NCBI GenBank assembly: GCA_963819905.1
Contig: CAWFXP010000012.1
Span: 1-64,000, forward strand
Source of the DNA: CAWCQC01 sp963819905
GTDB taxonomy: Bacteria; Actinomycetota; Thermoleophilia; Gaiellales; Gaiellaceae
Length of the DNA: 64,000 nt
Direction of reading: 5' to 3'
The notes beneath the pieces were generated by a model. The model was not told where the DNA came from, did no database searches, and was given only the letters and a program-made list of their open reading frames with translations. This document shows, piece by piece, positions 61,041 through 64,000 of the stretch (its first letter is position 1; every line of letters starts with the position of its first letter). Made by a program: the position numbers and the translations under genes.

Positions 61041-61439
61041 TCACGAGTCTGCCGAGCCGAGTATGGCCGCCACCCGCGAGCGCAGCTCCTGCGGGCTGAA
61101 CGGCTTCTCGACGTAGTCGTCGGCGCCGGCGGCGAGCCCGGACGCGGCGTCCGCCTCCTGAACGCGAGCGGTCAGGAGCAGGATCGGCATTCGCGCGCCG
61201 TCCTGGCTCGCGCGGATGCGCTCGGTGACCTCGAGACCGGTCAGCTTCGGCATCATCACGTCGAGCACTGCGAGATCCGGTCGCTCCTCGAGGGCGACCG
61301 CGAGTGCACGCTCGCCGTCGAGAGCGGTGACGACCCTGTAGCCGTCCTTTCCGAGGCCGAACGCGACCAGCGTCAGGATGTCCTCGTCATCGTCCGCGAC
61401 GAGGACGAGCGGCGCGGCCGGGGGCGTGCTCACGTCCAC
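61041..61439 (-). CDS. Single-domain response regulator (CheY-like)
   Basis: A 132-aa receiver: LVLVADDDEDILTLVAFGLG, phospho-Asp in LAVLDVMMPKL, the conserved Lys in YVEKPFSPQEL. No output domain. GTG 61439 or 61433 starts it, 31 bp after the kinase stop at 61471, so the pair is co-transcribed. It may relay phosphate or act by protein contact. Confidence 0.88.
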   Translation of the reverse strand: MDVSTPPAAPLVLVADDDEDILTLVAFGLGKDGYRVVTALDGERALAVALEERPDLAVLDVMMPKLTGLEVTERIRASQDGARMPILLLTARVQEADAASGLAAGADDYVEKPFSPQELRSRVAAILGSADS

Positions 61440-61470
61440 GCTTCGGGTATCGGCAGCGCCGCCGGGCCGC

Positions 61471-64000
61471 TCAAGAATCGGCGGCGCGAGGCTCCTTCGG
61501 CCGGGCGGGAAGCTCGACGGTGAAGGTCGTCCCGACACCGCGCTCGCTCTCGACCGCGATCGACCCGCCGTGCGCCTCCGCGATCGCCTTCGTGATCGTG
61601 AGGCCGAGCCCGGTGCCCTGGATCGCCCGCCGGGTCGCCCCTGCCGACCGGTAGAAGCGCTCGAACAGGCGGGTCAGCTCGTCCCGGTCGAGCCCGATGC
61701 CGGTGTCGGTCACGGTCACGACTCGAGCCCCGTTCCGGCGCTCGACTCTGACGTCCACCCGCCCGCCCTGCTCGGTGAACTTGATCGCGTTCGAGACGAG
61801 GTTGTCGAAGAGCTGGGCGAGACGCGTCCGGTCGCCCTCGAGGTCGGCGCGTTCGCAGGCGTCCAGCCTGAGCTCGATCCCCTTCTCGGCCGCGTGCGGC
61901 TTCGCGGCCTCGACGCAATCCCCGGCGATCGTGCCGAGGTCGACCTGCTCCCGGTCGATGGCCAGCCTTCCCGCCTCGATCTGCGCCACGAAGAGGAGGT
62001 CGCCGACGAGCCGCAGCAGGCGGTTCGAGTTCCGCTCGACGATGGAGAGGAAGTGCCGCTGCTCGTCGGTCAGCCCGCCGGCCTCCTCGTCGAGGACGAG
62101 CTCGAGATACCCGAGGATCGACGTGAGCGGCGTTCGCAGCTCGTGCGAGACGAGGGCGACGAACTCGTCCTTCAACCGGTCGAGCTCCCGCAGCCGCACG
62201 TTCTGCGCCGCAAGGGCCGAGACCATCGCCTCCCGCTCCTCCTCCGCCCGCTTGCGGTCGGTGATGTCCTCCGAGATCCCGAGGAGGTAGATCGGCCGGC
62301 CCTCCTCGTCGTGGATGGGCACCTTGCGCGTGTGGAGGTAGCGGGTCTCGCCGCCCTGCACCTCGATCGGCTCCTCCGGGATGTCGGCGAGCACGTGGTC
62401 TCCGAGCACGTCGCGGTCCTTCGCCACGAAGGAGGCCGCTTGCGCCGGCGGAAAGAGGTCGCGGTCGCTCTTTCCCAGGGCATCCTCGCGCGCGTAGCCG
62501 AACAGGTCCTCCGCGGCCCGATTGAGCCGGACGAACCGTAGCTCGGCAGCGTCCTTGACGAAGAGCGCCGTCGGGATGTGCTCGACGACCGAGTCGAGCA
62601 GCACCTGCGTGCGGGCTCGGTCGTTCAGGGCGTGACGTTCTGCGGTCACGTCGAGGATGACGCCGTCGAGCCAGAGCGCCGTTCCGTCGGCGCCGAAGAC
62701 GGGCCGGCCGTCTTCGGCGGCCCAGCGAACGCTGCCGTCGGCGTGGCGGATGCGGTACTGAAGCGAGAACGGCTCGCCCCGCGCGAGCGCGTCGTCGACC
62801 GCCTGGGCCACGGCCTCACGGTCGTCCTCGTGGATCACGCTCGCGTACGAGCGCACCGCGTTGCCGATGAAGTCCGAGGCGGGATGCCCGGTGATGTCGG
62901 CGATGGCGTCGCTCATGACCGACATGGTCCAGCTCGCGTCCGGAGCGCAGCGGTAGATCGCTCCCGGCACGTTCGCGACCAGCGTCCGGTACCGCTCCTC
63001 GCTTTCTCGCAGCGCCGCCTCGGCACGTGTTCGCTCGCTGACGTCGGCGAGCATGACGACCATGCCGATCGGGCTTCCGCTCGCGTCGAGAAGGGGCGCC
63101 GACGAGAGGCTCACGTCGAGCGGCGTGCCGTCCTTCCGGATCCGCGTCACCTCGGTCCCGCGTCGCGACCGGCCCGCGAGCGCGCCCGCGAGCGCCTCGC
63201 GGAACTGCTCGGCGTCCTCGGGGCGCAGCAGCGGGTTCGGCCGTCCCAGGACTTCGTCGGGGGCCCAGCCGAACATGCGCTCCGCGGCTTCGTTCCAGCT
63301 CGTCACGAGGCCCTCGCGATCGAACGCGATGATCGCGAGAGGGGAAGAATCGACGATCGCGCGAAGCGCCCGCGACGTCTCGGCAAGCGCGGTCTCGGTC
63401 TGCTCGCGCTCGGTCACGTCGAAGGCCACACCGCCGACGTAGCGGCCTCCTGCGGGATCCGTGAAGGGGAACTTGAGCGCCAGGAACGTCCTCGCCTCCC
63501 CACGCGAGTCGACCAGCGTGTCGAGCTGCTCGACGGGCGTTCCGCCCGCGCGCACCCGCTCGTCGGCCTCGCGGTAGCTCGCGGCGTTCTCCGGGAAGAG
63601 CTCGAGGTCGGTCCGGCCGCTGATCTCCGCGGCCGCGCGCCCGGTGACGTGCTCCCAGCGCTCGTTCGCGTACACGTACCGGCCCTCGTCGTCCTTCATC
63701 CAGGCGAGCGCCTGGGCGTTGTTCATGAAGGCCGCGAACCTCGCCTCGCTCTCGCGGAGCGCGTCCTGCACGCGCTTCTCGCGAGTGACGTCCTGGAGTA
63801 CCGAGGCAAGCCCGACGATCTCGCCGTCCGCGTTCCGAACCGGGGCGGATGCCGCGAGCAGGTCGATCTCCGACCCGTCCTTGCGCACGCGCCGGAGCTC
63901 GACGTTGCTCCACGAGTCGCCCGCGAGGCCCCGCTCGAGGTAGGCGAGGAACTCGGGCCGGGTCTCGTCGGTCACGAAGGGGTTGAAGCGCCCGATCACC
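61471..64000 (-). CDS. Multi-PAS hybrid-less sensor histidine kinase (5' end outside the window)
   Basis: At least 843 aa are visible, cut at the right edge. From the N-side: part of one PAS domain, then four more PAS/PAC units (FMNNAQALAWMKDDEGRYVYAN; DSSPLAIIAFDREGLVTSWN; NVPGAIYRCAPD; EHIPTALFVKDAAELRFVRLN), HisKA (ALVSHELRTPLTSILGYLEL) and HATPase (DNLVSNAIKFTEQGG, DTGIGL, GTGLGLTI). No membrane helix is seen in this part. It is followed by the CheY-like gene; PAS domains suggest several bound cofactors or ligands. Confidence 0.9.
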   Translation of the reverse strand, partial: VIGRFNPFVTDETRPEFLAYLERGLAGDSWSNVELRRVRKDGSEIDLLAASAPVRNADGEIVGLASVLQDVTREKRVQDALRESEARFAAFMNNAQALAWMKDDEGRYVYANERWEHVTGRAAAEISGRTDLELFPENAASYREADERVRAGGTPVEQLDTLVDSRGEARTFLALKFPFTDPAGGRYVGGVAFDVTEREQTETALAETSRALRAIVDSSPLAIIAFDREGLVTSWNEAAERMFGWAPDEVLGRPNPLLRPEDAEQFREALAGALAGRSRRGTEVTRIRKDGTPLDVSLSSAPLLDASGSPIGMVVMLADVSERTRAEAALRESEERYRTLVANVPGAIYRCAPDASWTMSVMSDAIADITGHPASDFIGNAVRSYASVIHEDDREAVAQAVDDALARGEPFSLQYRIRHADGSVRWAAEDGRPVFGADGTALWLDGVILDVTAERHALNDRARTQVLLDSVVEHIPTALFVKDAAELRFVRLNRAAEDLFGYAREDALGKSDRDLFPPAQAASFVAKDRDVLGDHVLADIPEEPIEVQGGETRYLHTRKVPIHDEEGRPIYLLGISEDITDRKRAEEEREAMVSALAAQNVRLRELDRLKDEFVALVSHELRTPLTSILGYLELVLDEEAGGLTDEQRHFLSIVERNSNRLLRLVGDLLFVAQIEAGRLAIDREQVDLGTIAGDCVEAAKPHAAEKGIELRLDACERADLEGDRTRLAQLFDNLVSNAIKFTEQGGRVDVRVERRNGARVVTVTDTGIGLDRDELTRLFERFYRSAGATRRAIQGTGLGLTITKAIAEAHGGSIAVESERGVGTTFTVELPARPKEPRAADS

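Noticed and set aside
1..64000. CRISPR arrays, tRNA or rRNA genes, prophage or intact insertion sequences
   Set aside because: No regularly spaced repeats, tRNA-like cloverleafs with conserved T-loops, rRNA-like stretches, integrase or transposase genes were seen on either strand by reading; small RNAs cannot be excluded without a covariance search.

Overview
The window is a 64 kb piece of a very GC-rich bacterial chromosome. Many genes start with GTG, and several tightly packed genes overlap by four bases (GTGA or ATGA). The division and cell-wall cluster runs mraZ to ftsZ with no ftsA. MurE carries the DNPR motif expected for meso-diaminopimelate. There is a fused PafB-PafC regulator and full queuosine genes. 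Together these suggest an actinomycete of the Thermoleophilia/Gaiella type; that placement is inference from gene content, not a database result.

Layout. 1-773: a fragmentary RTX-repeat protein ending at a strong terminator. 886-2688: a secreted protein, an 82-bp palindromic element and a nitronate monooxygenase. 2736-18691 (minus strand): the dcw cluster, read mraZ-rsmH-ftsL-ftsI-murE-murF-mraY-murD-ftsW-murG-murC-murB-ftsQ-ftsZ. It is interrupted by one alpha/beta hydrolase on the opposite strand, between murB and ftsQ. mraZ is preceded by four GTGG boxes spaced exactly 10 bp apart. 18798-28774: a sugar kinase, a DMT transporter, an ECF sigma/Ogt operon, a cupin, hyuA-hyuB, a DNA glycosylase, a polysaccharide deacetylase and an NAD(P)/SAF-domain oxidoreductase. 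28755-37585: an atypical response regulator, then the operon queA-tgt-yajC-secDF-phasin-ubiB. 37597-45998: a two-component pair, small zinc-ribbon proteins, a 3-hydroxyacyl-CoA dehydrogenase, a SPOR protein and PafBC. 46012-53887: queG, a quinone reductase with an MFS transporter, a secreted zinc protease, SufT-like, PNPOx-like and GlpX-like proteins, a nuclease-like protein and Hpt. 53899-56874: a cytochrome c maturation operon, ccmE-ccmF-ccmI. 56915-64000: a TIM-barrel isomerase, a ferritin-like protein, a BolA/glutaredoxin pair and a group of receiver proteins with a multi-PAS histidine kinase cut by the window end.

The most unusual structural feature is a 180-bp element present twice (41763-41942 and 56276-56455), identical except for one base. 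It has imperfect ~22-bp terminal inverted repeats and CTAG at each end. It has no gene of its own and looks like a non-autonomous transposable element (MITE) of IS630/Tc1 type. One copy sits 11 bp upstream of a dehydrogenase start. The other lies exactly between ccmE and ccmF and supplies the ccmE stop codon.

At least 28 reading-frame breaks hit otherwise well-conserved, mostly essential genes. They are concentrated in 1-15 kb, and some fall in C or G runs. They most likely reflect sequence or assembly errors, and the affected genes are annotated here across the breaks. I found no CRISPR array, tRNA, rRNA, prophage or intact IS. I did not find a clear new multi-gene defence or biosynthetic system. 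The strongest leads are the MITE family, a GlpX homologue with altered catalytic residues, a CcmE with Cys in place of the haem-binding His, two receiver proteins lacking the phospho-acceptor Asp, and the sigma/Ogt operon.
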